Shown: positions 1-8,524, numbered from the stretch's first letter. The stretch: DNA of 64,000 nucleotides from Gemmobacter aquatilis (GCF_900110025.1 NZ_FOCE01000004.1:248001-312000), one strand, 5' to 3'. The notes: a model not told the origin generated them from the sequence alone. Translations and numbers: made by a program.

Positions 1-238
1 GCGTGACGGGCGAAGCGAGGGCGTTCTTCTGGATGCGGGCGGCGGCAATCTCGAAGATGCGCTGGTGGACGGGATCGAAGAAATGCTCGGCCTTCACCAG
101 GGCGGCGATGCGGTCATAGACATCGTTATTGGTCAGGATCGCGCCCAGCAATTGCTGCTCGGCCTCGATGTTGTGGGGCAGTGCATCGGTTTCGCCGGTG
201 GCGGGAAGATCGGTGCGGATTTTTGCGACTTCGTTCAT
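1..238 (-). CDS. dnaB: Replicative DNA helicase DnaB, N-terminal fragment (runs off the window edge)
   Basis: Partial gene: only the first 79 codons are present and the rest lies beyond base 1. The reverse-strand translation from the ATG at 236-238 contains LPHNIEAEQQLLGAIL and later FFDPVHQRIFEIA. This is the DnaB N-terminal helical domain that packs the hexamer ring and binds primase. DnaB unwinds DNA at the replication fork. The helicase (RecA-like) domain is not visible. The upstream spacer carries DnaA-box-like sequences, which suggests, but does not prove, control by DnaA. The family call is confident because the N-terminal motif is highly conserved in alphaproteobacteria. Confidence 0.9.
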   Translation of the reverse strand, partial: MNEVAKIRTDLPATGETDALPHNIEAEQQLLGAILTNNDVYDRIAALVKAEHFFDPVHQRIFEIAAARIQKNALASPVT

Positions 239-567
239 GGCCTGCCTCGCCCCCATATTGTTGTTCTTAAGCCCGCGCGTGCCGCAATCGCAGCCGCGAA
301 GCCCCGGGCTTTAGCCTGTCACACCGACCGGGGGCAACCGGGGTGCAAACCTGTGTGCCACCCTGTGGATAAGCTGGAGGCCCTAGCCGGGTTTGCGTAG
401 CGCCGGGCCAAGCCTACCGCATGTTGTGGCGTCTGGCCGTAATCCTAGCATGATCCGCGATTCGGTGCAGGGATCATCCACAGGTTTCCCACAGGCTGAT
501 CCCCGGCAATGTCATGCTGCGTTGCGGCAACGGCGGCTTTCCGCCGTCGCCTGCCCGGATATCGGGA
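239..567. promoter_or_regulatory. dnaB-pyrE intergenic region with DnaA-box-like sites
   Basis: No convincing gene is present in these 329 bases between the divergent end of dnaB and the 3' end of pyrE. It holds one perfect DnaA-box sequence on the minus strand (TGTGGATAA, 364-372) and two near matches on the plus strand (TCATCCACA, 474-482; TTTCCCACA, 485-493). The arrangement suggests a DnaA-responsive dnaB promoter. No clear sigma-70 hexamers were identified. Confidence 0.45.
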
Positions 568-1245
568 TCAGCCCTTGCGGGCTGCCTGCCAGGCGCGGGG
601 ATCGTTCAGGAATTCTTCCACCCCTGCCAGCGTTTCCTCGTCAAACGCGCCCTGCGCGCGGGCCTCGGCCAGCACATCCCACCATGTGCACAGGTGGTGC
701 AGCTTCACCCCATGCGCGGCCAGCCGGTCTTCGGTTTCGGGGAAGATGCCGTAGTAGAAGATCACCGCCGTATGGGCGCAGGTCGCGCCGGTTTCGCGGA
801 TCGCATCGACGAAGGACAGTTTCGATCCGCCATCGGTGGTCAGATCTTCGACCAGCAGCACGCGCTGGCCTTCGGACATCGCGCCTTCGATCCGGGCGTT
901 GCGGCCATAGCCTTTCGGCTTCTTGCGCACATAGGTCATCGGCAGGGCCAGCCGTTCGGCGACCAGCGCGGCAAAGGGGATGCCTGCGGTTTCGCCCCCG
1001 GCGATATTGTCGAACGCCTCGAACCCGGCCTCGCGCATCACCGTCACCGACAGGAAATCCATCAGCGCCGAGCGGATGCGCGGATAGGAGATCAGCTTGC
1101 GGCAGTCGATATAGGTGGGCGAGGGCAGGCCAGAGGCCAGCGTGAAAGGCTCGCGCGCATTGAAATGCACGGCCTTGATTTCGAGCAGCGCCCGGGCGGT
1201 CAGCCGGGCGATTTCCTCTTTCGGGGGGAAGGCGGTCGGGATCAT
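568..1245 (-). CDS. pyrE: Orotate phosphoribosyltransferase
   Basis: Joins orotate and PRPP to give orotidine monophosphate, the fifth step of cytoplasmic pyrimidine synthesis. The 225-residue product has the PRPP-binding loop [11 protein letters not shown] at about residues 131-141, the catalytic-loop segment [15 protein letters not shown] at about 107-121, and the conserved N-terminal [10 protein letters not shown]. The start is placed at the ATG at 1245, not the longer frame from 1278, because GGAG lies 7 bases upstream and the protein then begins close to the family's usual N-terminus. It follows pyrC on the same strand across a 98-base spacer with two stem-loops, so the two are probably co-transcribed. 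Confidence 0.95.
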   Translation of the reverse strand: MIPTAFPPKEEIARLTARALLEIKAVHFNAREPFTLASGLPSPTYIDCRKLISYPRIRSALMDFLSVTVMREAGFEAFDNIAGGETAGIPFAALVAERLALPMTYVRKKPKGYGRNARIEGAMSEGQRVLLVEDLTTDGGSKLSFVDAIRETGATCAHTAVIFYYGIFPETEDRLAAHGVKLHHLCTWWDVLAEARAQGAFDEETLAGVEEFLNDPRAWQAARKG

Positions 1246-1277
1246 GGGCGCTCCATCATGTTCTGTCAGGCCGGGCA

Positions 1278-1298
1278 CGAATTTTCTGCGAAAATTCG
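1278..1298. repeat. Short palindromic element, copy 1
   Basis: Perfect inverted repeat with 9-base arms CGAATTTTC and GAAAATTCG around the loop TGC, in the pyrC-pyrE spacer. A second copy with the same length, loop and arm design lies at 24305-24325 between fabD and fabG. There the fourth base pair is swapped from A-T to T-A, so pairing is kept. Confidence 0.7.
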
Positions 1299-1300
1299 CA

Positions 1301-1331
1301 GGCAGGACATCTTCGCCGAAGATGCCCTGCC
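1301..1331. repeat. Stem-loop in the pyrC-pyrE spacer
   Basis: Arms GGCAGGACATCTTC and GAAGATGCCCTGCC surround the loop GCC, giving a 14-pair stem with one mismatch (A1307 opposite C1325). It lies three bases from the palindromic element at 1278-1298. In the pyrC-to-pyrE transcript both could fold, as a processing or attenuation structure. There is no T-tract, so it does not look like a simple terminator. Confidence 0.6.
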
Positions 1332-1343
1332 CGGGCGCCGGAG

Positions 1344-2387
1344 TCAGGCTTCGACGTGCCAGTGCAGCGGGAAGCCGGGGTTGAAAACGGTGACCGGGCC
1401 AGCCTCGGTCAGGATCTTGTCGGGATAGGCGTGGGGCGCCTCGTGTTTCACCAGCCGGAGGGTGGCCGCATTGGCGGGCAGGCGGTAGAAGGCCGGGCCG
1501 TTCAGCGATGTGAAAGCCTCCAGCCGGTCCAGCGCGGCCTCATCCTCGAACACCTGGGCCAGGATCGACATGGTGTTGGTGGCGGTGAAGCAACCGGCGC
1601 AACCGCAGGCATGCTCTTTCAGCGCATCGACATGCGGTGCGGAATCGGTGCCAAGGAAGAAGCAGGTTTCGCCCGAGGTGGCAGCGGCGCGCAGGGCCAG
1701 CCGGTGCTTTTCGCGCTTGGCCACCGGCAGGCAATAGTAATGCGGCTTGATCCCGCCCACGAGGATGTGGTTGCGGTTGATGACAAGGTGATGGGTGGTG
1801 ATCGTGGCGCCCAGATCGGGGCCACCGGCGCGGGCATAGGCCACGCCTTCCTCGGTGGTGATATGTTCCATCACCACGCGCAGGCCGGGGGTGGCGCGGC
1901 GCAGCGGGTCCAGCACGGTGTCGATGAACACCGCCTCGCGGTCGAAGATGTCCACTTCCGCCGTCGTCACCTCGCCATGCACACACAGCGGCAGGCCGAT
2001 TTCGGCCATCGTTTCCAGCACGGCGCGGACGTTTTCGAAGTTCCGCACGCCGCCATGGCTGTTGGTGGTGGCCCCGGCGGGGTAGAGCTTCACGGCCTTC
2101 ACCAGCCCGCTGGCATGGGCGGCGCGCACATCCGCCGGGTCGGTTGCCTCGGTCAGATAGAGCGTCATCAGCGGCTCGAACGTGGCACCTTCGGGCAGGG
2201 CCGCAAGGATGCGGTCGCGGTAGGCGGCGGCCTGCGCGGCGGTGACCACCGGCGGCACGAGGTTCGGCATGATGATCGCCCGGGCGAAATGGCGGGCGGT
2301 TTCCGGCAGGACACCCTTGAGCATCGCGCCATCGCGCAGGTGCAGGTGCCAGTCGTCGGGGCGGCGGAGAGTGAGGCTCTGGGTCAT
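1344..2387 (-). CDS. pyrC: Dihydroorotase (class II, PyrC type)
   Basis: Zinc amidohydrolase that cyclises N-carbamoyl-aspartate to dihydroorotate, the third step of pyrimidine synthesis. The 347-residue protein has the usual E. coli PyrC length. Visible active-site residues are His14 and His16 in HLHLRD, the lysine that is carbamylated in the family (Lys100 in VKLYPAG), His137 in CVHGE, His175 in MEHIT, and Asp248 in LGTDSAPH. The start ATG at 2387 gives the standard N-terminus [15 protein letters not shown]. It lies upstream of pyrE in the same direction. No unusual feature was seen. Confidence 0.96.
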   Translation of the reverse strand: MTQSLTLRRPDDWHLHLRDGAMLKGVLPETARHFARAIIMPNLVPPVVTAAQAAAYRDRILAALPEGATFEPLMTLYLTEATDPADVRAAHASGLVKAVKLYPAGATTNSHGGVRNFENVRAVLETMAEIGLPLCVHGEVTTAEVDIFDREAVFIDTVLDPLRRATPGLRVVMEHITTEEGVAYARAGGPDLGATITTHHLVINRNHILVGGIKPHYYCLPVAKREKHRLALRAAATSGETCFFLGTDSAPHVDALKEHACGCAGCFTATNTMSILAQVFEDEAALDRLEAFTSLNGPAFYRLPANAATLRLVKHEAPHAYPDKILTEAGPVTVFNPGFPLHWHVEA

Positions 2388-2520
2388 GGTTTGCCCCTAG
2401 CGCAAGGGAGGCGCGGATTCCAGACGATTCCTTTGCGCGGGGCCGTGCGGGCCGTTGCCACCTTGACGCAAGCGCAAAGCGCGGGCTTTCTGGGCGAGCC
2501 CTTTGCAATGGAAGATACCG

Positions 2521-2916
2521 GTGAGATCAATCGTTTTCTGCGCTGTCGCGCTGCTTGTTCCTGCTGCTGTTCACGCGCAGGAGGTGGATTGCACCGCCCC
2601 GCAGGTGCAGATGGAAATGACCTATTGTGCGGAACAGGACTGGATCGCGGCGGATGCCGATCTGAACGATGCCTACAAGGCGGCGCGGCAGGCGATGCTG
2701 GATATTGATGCCAACCTGCCGCAGGATCAGCGGGGGGCTGCGGAGTACCTCAAACAGGCGCAGCGGGCCTGGATCGACTTTCGCGATGCGGCCTGCGCGG
2801 CAGAGGGCTATCAGATGCATGGCGGATCGGCCGAGCCGATGGTGATCTATGGCTGCCGCGCCCGGTTGACCGGGCAGCGGGCGCAGGATCTGTGGGTATT
2901 GGCCGCGTCGGAGTGA
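2521..2916 (+). CDS. Small secreted LprI-like (DUF1311) protein
   Basis: A 131-residue protein with an N-terminal signal peptide ending near AVHAQ and a mature domain with four cysteines (DCTAP, TYCAEQ, AACAAE, YGCRA). The mature part also has the helical pattern DLNDAYKAARQAM and QRAWIDFRDAAC, typical of the lysozyme-inhibitor LprI N-terminal (DUF1311) family. The protein should be periplasmic, with two disulfides. GTG at 2521 is chosen as start because GGAAG lies 6 bases upstream. A TTG at 2503 is in frame but has no such site. Lysozyme inhibition is a family-level suggestion only. It converges with the downstream hydrolase-like gene, two bases away. Confidence 0.75.
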   Translation: MRSIVFCAVALLVPAAVHAQEVDCTAPQVQMEMTYCAEQDWIAADADLNDAYKAARQAMLDIDANLPQDQRGAAEYLKQAQRAWIDFRDAACAAEGYQMHGGSAEPMVIYGCRARLTGQRAQDLWVLAASE

Positions 2917-2918
2917 GC

Positions 2919-3878
2919 TTACTCCGCCGGGGGCGGGCTTTCGTCCGACCCTGCCTGGCCTTCCAGCTCTGCCAGCCTGCGGCGGAACCGCGGCGCGCTC
3001 AGACGGCGGTTGACCGAACGGCAGATCAGCAATTCGCGCGCCGTGTGGCCAGCTTGGCCGGCATGGGCCAGAATGGTTTTCAGATAAGGCCCGAAATTCC
3101 GCCGCCTGCGCCATAGCTGATTGAAGCGCGGTTTGGTCAACTGCCCCTCGCCCGCCAGATGGATGATCTCGGTCAGCACCCCCATGTTCGACAGCGCCTG
3201 TTCCACGCGATCGCCCAGAAAGCGGGTGCGCAGCTTGGTGACGAAGGGGCGGGTGAACAGGGACGCGTGCATCGCATCTTCGGTGGCCAGCGGATCATAG
3301 ATCACGAACACCTCGCCCGTGCCCTCGATCATGTCGGGGGCATAGCCGAAGCGCGAGGTGAAATCGCGCCAGCGCTGCGCCAGATGCCGCTTGTCCCAGA
3401 CGGCAATCGTGGGGTCGAGCGTGGCGCGCGGCTGCAGGGCGACCACGCTGGCACCGGGGGCGCATACGGAAAAGGCGGTGGCGGCATAGCCGCCCATCCC
3501 GGCGCCATAGAACACCACGCGGTCGAAATCCTCAAAAAACGCATCATCCACCAGCCGGTCGAAATAGCGGTAGACCAGCGGGTCACGATACCAGGTCTCG
3601 CCCTCGGCGATCAGGCACAGATGCGACCAGCCTTTCGCGGCGGCCAGGGTGGTGCCCATGGGCATCTGCGTGGGCGTGGCGCGGATGCTGTCCAACTGTT
3701 CGAAGGTCACCAGCAGCGTCGTGCCTTCATCGGCGAAGAAGGCCCAGTGCTGCGCGCCGAGCGGATCGAAATAGCCGCTGTCCTCGCAGATCTCCTCCAT
3801 GCGTGCCAGCCAGGACGCACGATCCGTCGCCGTCGAGGCGTCGTAGCGAGAGGGGCTGTGGATGGCTTCGGCACTCAT
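2919..3878 (-). CDS. Alpha/beta-hydrolase-fold protein lacking the nucleophile serine
   Basis: 319 residues. Its central part is clearly related to the C-terminal domain of the large protein at 8881-11145. Both share a GWSxL segment, the W-YRDP motif, D(R/K)xVVFYGAxMGGYAA, then ATLDxTI or STLDKTI, then a VxxxYDP strand. In this copy the elbow reads YGAGMGG (residues 124-130), with Gly127 where the paralogue has serine (GASMGG). A serine-hydrolase mechanism therefore looks lost, and the protein may bind rather than cleave its ligand. It has no signal peptide. It lies downstream of three glycosyltransferases on the same strand, so a role in the same surface-glycan pathway is inferred. Relatives are sometimes labelled phosphoadenosine phosphosulfate reductase; nothing visible supports that. 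Confidence 0.65.
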   Translation of the reverse strand: MSAEAIHSPSRYDASTATDRASWLARMEEICEDSGYFDPLGAQHWAFFADEGTTLLVTFEQLDSIRATPTQMPMGTTLAAAKGWSHLCLIAEGETWYRDPLVYRYFDRLVDDAFFEDFDRVVFYGAGMGGYAATAFSVCAPGASVVALQPRATLDPTIAVWDKRHLAQRWRDFTSRFGYAPDMIEGTGEVFVIYDPLATEDAMHASLFTRPFVTKLRTRFLGDRVEQALSNMGVLTEIIHLAGEGQLTKPRFNQLWRRRRNFGPYLKTILAHAGQAGHTARELLICRSVNRRLSAPRFRRRLAELEGQAGSDESPPPAE

Positions 3879-3994
3879 GGGATCAACCTATGGCTTGGCG
3901 ACCTGGGGTCGGGATCAACATCATCGTTCTGACAAGACTAGGTGGCCAAAGCGCGGGCAGAAAGGGGCAGGGCTGGGGCAAGGCGGATGGGCAG

Positions 3995-4022
3995 GCGAAA
4001 CAACGCCGACCGATTGTTTCGC
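3995..4022 (-). terminator. Hairpin after the glycosyltransferase genes
   Basis: Perfect 9-base inverted repeat (GCGAAACAA at 3995-4003, TTGTTTCGC at 4014-4022) with a 10-base loop, five bases past the stop of the glycosyltransferase ending at 4027. It lacks a U-tract, so its function as a terminator is uncertain. Confidence 0.4.
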
Positions 4023-4026
4023 GCGC

Positions 4027-5064
4027 TCAGGGCCGAAGGCGCAGCACCTTGCCGGCCTGCGCATGGATCAGATGCACCTCGGCCTGCGACAGGGCACGGC
4101 TGGGTTGTGCCATCATCAGCCGCCCGAACAGGGCGCGCCAAGGTTCCTGCGCCATCAACTGGCGAAAGCGGGCGCGGCGCCAGGCAACGGCGGCCTTGTG
4201 CAGCGCGGCCAGCGAGGCATCGGCGTGCAATGCGGCGCGCAGCCCCGTGCTGTCCAGTGCGAGGATCGAGCGATCCTCGACATCGCAGAAGTTGCGGTCC
4301 AGCCAATAGCCCATGTCGAAAGCCGGGGACTCGCGGTTGGCGCGGCCGCGGTCGCATTTGACCACATAGCTTTCCATCGCCCCCAGCGCGTAATGGTTCA
4401 ACTGGGCCAGCGCGTAATTGTCCTGCCCGAAATCGGAAAACAGCCGCGTGGTCAGGAAATCGGCCCCGAGCGCCCGGCCAGACCCGTCGAACCAGCGCGC
4501 CTGCACCAGACGGTCGCGATCCGGCGTGCGGGGGCGGTGGACGCCGAGTTTGGCATAGCTGCCATCGTTGCGGAACAGCGTCTTGACCATGGCCGCGCGC
4601 CAGGGCCAGTGCAGCACGGTGGGGGCCGCCCGGGTGAAGGTTTCGGTCACCGGGCGATCCGCATAGGCCACCTGACCGGCATTGCCGAACATCCGCCAGG
4701 TCAGCGGGATCGCCGTCGCCTCGGGCAGGGCGGCCAGCAGGGCGGCAAGGCTGCGGTCGCCGACATGGATGTTCACGAATTCATCCACGTCAAACACCAT
4801 GATCCAGTCCGCCGCGCGGCGCAGCGGGTGCCGGTCGGCCTGACGCAGCGCCTCCCATTGCGGGCCCTTGTCATGGGGGCCGGGGTTGCGCACATGCGTG
4901 AGCCAGCCCAGTTCGGCCAGCCGGTCCAGCATCAGGTCGGTGCCGTCCTCGCAATCGTTGGAAAACACGAGGAAATCGGTAAAGCCGCAGGCACGGTGAT
5001 GCGCCAGCCATTCCAGCAGGAAGGCCGCCTCGTTCTTGACCGAGGTGATGGCAAGCGCGCGCAT
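4027..5064 (-). CDS. Glycosyltransferase family 2 (Glyco_tranf_2_4-like)
   Basis: 345-residue cytoplasmic GT-A glycosyltransferase. The N-terminus ITSVKNEAAFLLEWLAHHRA is the hallmark nucleotide-sugar-binding start of this family. The metal-binding DxD appears as VFDVDEFVNI near residue 90. Further conserved points are LTWRMFGN and NHYALGAMESYVVKCDRGR. It probably adds a sugar to a cell-surface glycan; donor and acceptor cannot be read from sequence. It follows the next glycosyltransferase by 9 bases and is therefore the third gene of an operon reading 8524 to 4027. The start at 5064 gives the standard N-terminus. Confidence 0.85.
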   Translation of the reverse strand: MRALAITSVKNEAAFLLEWLAHHRACGFTDFLVFSNDCEDGTDLMLDRLAELGWLTHVRNPGPHDKGPQWEALRQADRHPLRRAADWIMVFDVDEFVNIHVGDRSLAALLAALPEATAIPLTWRMFGNAGQVAYADRPVTETFTRAAPTVLHWPWRAAMVKTLFRNDGSYAKLGVHRPRTPDRDRLVQARWFDGSGRALGADFLTTRLFSDFGQDNYALAQLNHYALGAMESYVVKCDRGRANRESPAFDMGYWLDRNFCDVEDRSILALDSTGLRAALHADASLAALHKAAVAWRRARFRQLMAQEPWRALFGRLMMAQPSRALSQAEVHLIHAQAGKVLRLRP

Positions 5065-5073
5065 CGGCGCGGG

Positions 5074-6162
5074 TCAGGCGGCGCGGGTCGCGGCCAGATC
5101 CAGCGCGCGGGTCTCCTCGTCGTCGTCCTCCACCTCCAGATCGGCGGTGCTATCATCCTCGTCTTCCGGCGGGCGTTCGCCTGCGGCGATGCGGCTGCGC
5201 AGCGCCTCGATCGCGTCGATCATCTGCTGGAATTCCGGCTGGGCCTGCAATTCCTTGATCTTGTCCTGATGCCAGCGCACGGCGCGCTGATGCAGGGTGT
5301 TCAGGCGGCGATCCTCCATCAGTTCGGCCATCCAGCGCTCCACCTCGGGGTCATAGCGGCGGATCAGATCGCAGCTTTCCTCGGCCACATCATTGCGCGC
5401 CCAGTATTTGAACTCGATCTTGCTGTTGGTGTGGTTCACCTTGCCGCGCGCCGCCTTCACCAGAAAGCTGTCGCGCGAGCGCAGTTGGTAGTGGTTGACC
5501 TGCGCCACCGAATAATCCGACTGCACATGCAGGATGCTGCGCCCCGCGATGGGGGCCACCCCGCCCGGCAATTCGCGGCGCAACTCGCGGTCCAGCGTCT
5601 TGGCGGCCACTGGCGCGTGAACCCCCAGCCGCGACAGCAGCGGGATGGTGTCGGCGCGGAACAGCGATTTCGGGAAGGCGAAGGGCACATGGGTCGGGCC
5701 AGAAGTCGCATTGGCGCGGGTGCGCTGGGTGGTGATGCGGCCTTCCTCGTAAGCGTTCACGCCATCGGTGCCGAAACAGCGCCACGGCACCAGCACCGCT
5801 TCCACGTCCGGGCTGCAACTGGCGACCAGCGCGCGCGCCGAACCATCGCCGACACGCGAGGCCAGAAATTCGTCGGCATCGCAGACATAGACCCATTCGG
5901 CCTTGGATACCTCGTCATAGGCCATGACCTGCCGCAAGGCCCGCCGCTGGATCGACTGGCCGGGTTTGTAGCGCGTCTCGTGATGCCGCACGAGGCCGAG
6001 CTTGGCCAGACGCACCGCCATTTGCGCCGTGGTATCCTCGCAGTCATTGGTGCAGAGAACGATGTCGTCGAACCCCAGCGCCTTGTGATGCGCCACCCAT
6101 TCCAGCAGGAAGGCGCCTTCGTTTTTCATCGTGGTGACAACGGTATATCCGCCCTGGGTCAT
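5074..6162 (-). CDS. Glycosyltransferase family 2 with acidic C-terminal tail
   Basis: 362 residues, paralogous to its two neighbours. It begins TVVTTMKNEGAFLLEWVAHH and has the DxD motif as VCDADEFLAS, then VPWRCFGTDGVN and NHYQLRSRDSFLVKAARGKVNH. The C-terminus ends in a strongly acidic, low-complexity stretch (PPEDEDDSTADLEVEDDDEE) that the neighbours lack and which may be unstructured. The start is set at the ATG at 6162 because AAAGGA precedes it; the 42 extra codons of the longer frame are proline-rich and not family-like. It sits 28 bases after the stop of the 777-residue glycosyltransferase. The sugar specificity is unknown. Confidence 0.83.
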   Translation of the reverse strand: MTQGGYTVVTTMKNEGAFLLEWVAHHKALGFDDIVLCTNDCEDTTAQMAVRLAKLGLVRHHETRYKPGQSIQRRALRQVMAYDEVSKAEWVYVCDADEFLASRVGDGSARALVASCSPDVEAVLVPWRCFGTDGVNAYEEGRITTQRTRANATSGPTHVPFAFPKSLFRADTIPLLSRLGVHAPVAAKTLDRELRRELPGGVAPIAGRSILHVQSDYSVAQVNHYQLRSRDSFLVKAARGKVNHTNSKIEFKYWARNDVAEESCDLIRRYDPEVERWMAELMEDRRLNTLHQRAVRWHQDKIKELQAQPEFQQMIDAIEALRSRIAAGERPPEDEDDSTADLEVEDDDEETRALDLAATRAA

Positions 6163-6190
6163 GCGGGGGTCCTTTCGCGGGGGCAGGGGG

Positions 6191-8524
6191 TCAATGTTCG
6201 GCCTCCCCGCTATGTTCGACGGTAAAGAAGTAATCGGGGGCAAGGGTCTGTTCGTGCAGATCGGCGGGGATGACCCCCGGCCCGGCACTGAACACCGCCG
6301 AGCCGAAATGGTGCTGCAGGCGGCACAGCCGCTCCATCCGCGGGCCGGTCAGTTCGGCATAGAAGTTGCGGTAGTTTTCCGTTTGCAGCAGCTCTGCGAT
6401 CTTGTCGCGGTGGCAGCGCACCGAATGGTCGTGGGCGGCGCGGATTTCCGGGTCGGCCAGCAGCCGGTCGAACTCCGCCTGTGTGGCGGGGATCATCCGC
6501 TGGATCGAGCGGTCCTCGTCGATATTGTGGTTCATGCGGAACCAGTAGTTCAGCCCCTGATCCCGATCCACATGGTTCACCCGGCCCCGGTCGCGCTTTA
6601 CCAGAAAGCTGGCGGCAGAGCGCACGGCGTAATGGTTCAGTTGCACCCAGTCATAGCCATAGGTTTCGGTGGTGGACCGCCAGGCGTTGCGGAACATCTC
6701 TTTCGGCATCGTCTGGCCCGAGCCGTTCAGCCAGCGCACCTCGTTCCACAGATCGGGGCGCAGGCCCTTGGGGCGGTGGACGCCGAACTTCTTGTACAGG
6801 TCGATATTGCGGAACAGCGTCTTGAAGCCCCAGGCCTGATGCGGCTTGCGGATCACCTCGGGGGCGCAGCGGGTGAACTGTTCGATCAGGAAGCGGTCCT
6901 CATAGCCCTGCACCTCGGAATTGCCGAACAGCCGCCAGGTCAGCGAGATCATGTTGGCCTCGCCCATCGCGGTATACAGCGCGCGCAAGGTGCCGTCGCC
7001 GATCTTGATGTCGATGAATTCATCGACATCCATGCAGATGCCCCAGCCGCAGTTCTGCATGATCGGCTCATGCTCGGCGGCCTGAAGGGCGGCGTGCTGC
7101 GGTTTCAGATCCATTTCGCGGAACGGGTTGTTGCGGTGCTGCACCAGCCCCTTGGCCTGTAGCAGATCCAGCATCGTGTCGGTGCCGTCGGTGCAATCAT
7201 TGGTGTAGATCAGGAAATCATCCACGCCGATGGCCCGGTGATAGGCCAGCCATTCCAGAATGAACGGGCCTTCGTTCTTCATCGTGGTGACAATCGCGGT
7301 GCGACCGCCATCAATCGCCAGCGTCGGCGCCGCACGGGGGGTAGAGACCGGCGCGCGCACCGGGTTATGCGCCAGTGGCCCGGTGGACAGGGCCAGCAGG
7401 TCGTCCTCTTCTACCAGCGAGGATTTCGGTGCCAGCTCGCCCGAGCTGCGGCCCGGCACGCGCAGCGCCATGGCGCGGTAGAAATGCGCGATGCCGGTCG
7501 CGTCTGGTTTGACAAAGCTGACGCGAATGGTGCGCCAGGTGTTTTCCAGCCCGGCCTTGCGCGGCGCCACACCCCAGCGCGCGATGCCGCGCCGCCCGTC
7601 GAACTGGCGGCAGATATGGTCGCCAAAACGCGCCTCGCGCCCGCTGCGCACCCGCCACGGATAGATGCGGTGGCCGACCAGCAGGATCACCCCCGATGGC
7701 GCCGCCTCGCACAGCTCGAAAGCCGAGGGCGTGCCGGGTGCGCGCGGCACCAGCAGGTCGGTCACATCCAGCGTCAGGACCGAGCGCGCCTCGGCCAGAA
7801 AACGCCATTTCACCAGTTCGTAGACCATCCCCTCGCCCAGCGGGCTGCGCCACGGATCGGGGGCCGGGCGGTCCATCCGGTCTTTGCCGGGGGCATCGGG
7901 GGCAAGGAAAACGTGGTTTTCCGGCCCGAGATCGGGTTTGCCCAGCGGCACCCCGCATTCAAGGATCACCACCTTGATCGGGCAATTGCCAAGCGCGGCC
8001 AGCAGATCGACGGCGAAGCCTTCGGGATGGTCACCCGGCAGGCGGTTGAGGATCAGCGCCGCTTCCAGCCCGTGATGCGCCACATGATGGCGCAAGCCTT
8101 CCGCCACTTGCGCGGCAGTTTCCTCCAGCCGGAAGCCGATGCTGCAGCGTCGCCCGGCGAACAGGGCGCAATCGTCAGGCACCGGCGCCAGGGGCAGGCT
8201 GCCACCCGTGGCCAGCGCCAGGGCGGGCGCATCGCCATCCCGCAGTTCCGCCACGGCCAGAACGGAGCCGGAGATCGTCCGCAGTTCCAGCGGCAGGGCA
8301 CAGCCGGGGGCGCCATCGGGTGCAAAGACCGTGCTGGCGCTGCCATTACCAAAGAATGCGCGGATTTTGTTGCCAGTCTGAACACAATCCAACAGCAAAG
8401 GCAGGCCCGGCAAATCCAGCCGCCTTGCGTTCAGCATCCGGCGCAGCACCACCGGCCCGGGCGTCTTGCGCTTGGACCGTGCTGCCGCAGCCTTTCCGTG
8501 CTGCGCTGTCTGCCCTTTCGGCAT
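6191..8524 (-). CDS. Two-module glycosyltransferase with degenerate N-terminal half
   Basis: 777 residues, about twice the family length. The C-terminal half (from about residue 410) is an intact family-2 module: TAIVTTMKNEGPFILEWLAYHRA, the DxD as CMDVDEFIDI near residue 498, LTWRLFGNSEV and NHYAVRSAASFLVKRDRGRVNH. The N-terminal half shows no such start. It does have a segment near residue 252 (SVLTLDVTDLLVP) and a later GIAHFYRAMALRVPGR that resemble a decayed copy with the DxD lost. The first gene of the operon 8524-4027, its promoter should lie in the AT-richer spacer shared with the divergent gene at 8881. The N-half function is unknown; a regulatory or acceptor-binding role is a guess. 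Confidence 0.75.
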   Translation of the reverse strand: MPKGQTAQHGKAAAARSKRKTPGPVVLRRMLNARRLDLPGLPLLLDCVQTGNKIRAFFGNGSASTVFAPDGAPGCALPLELRTISGSVLAVAELRDGDAPALALATGGSLPLAPVPDDCALFAGRRCSIGFRLEETAAQVAEGLRHHVAHHGLEAALILNRLPGDHPEGFAVDLLAALGNCPIKVVILECGVPLGKPDLGPENHVFLAPDAPGKDRMDRPAPDPWRSPLGEGMVYELVKWRFLAEARSVLTLDVTDLLVPRAPGTPSAFELCEAAPSGVILLVGHRIYPWRVRSGREARFGDHICRQFDGRRGIARWGVAPRKAGLENTWRTIRVSFVKPDATGIAHFYRAMALRVPGRSSGELAPKSSLVEEDDLLALSTGPLAHNPVRAPVSTPRAAPTLAIDGGRTAIVTTMKNEGPFILEWLAYHRAIGVDDFLIYTNDCTDGTDTMLDLLQAKGLVQHRNNPFREMDLKPQHAALQAAEHEPIMQNCGWGICMDVDEFIDIKIGDGTLRALYTAMGEANMISLTWRLFGNSEVQGYEDRFLIEQFTRCAPEVIRKPHQAWGFKTLFRNIDLYKKFGVHRPKGLRPDLWNEVRWLNGSGQTMPKEMFRNAWRSTTETYGYDWVQLNHYAVRSAASFLVKRDRGRVNHVDRDQGLNYWFRMNHNIDEDRSIQRMIPATQAEFDRLLADPEIRAAHDHSVRCHRDKIAELLQTENYRNFYAELTGPRMERLCRLQHHFGSAVFSAGPGVIPADLHEQTLAPDYFFTVEHSGEAEH

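Noticed and set aside
3862-6225. A 787-codon plus-strand frame opposite two glycosyltransferases
   Set aside because: No domain, while the minus strand carries intact glycosyltransferase motifs with ribosome-binding sites.
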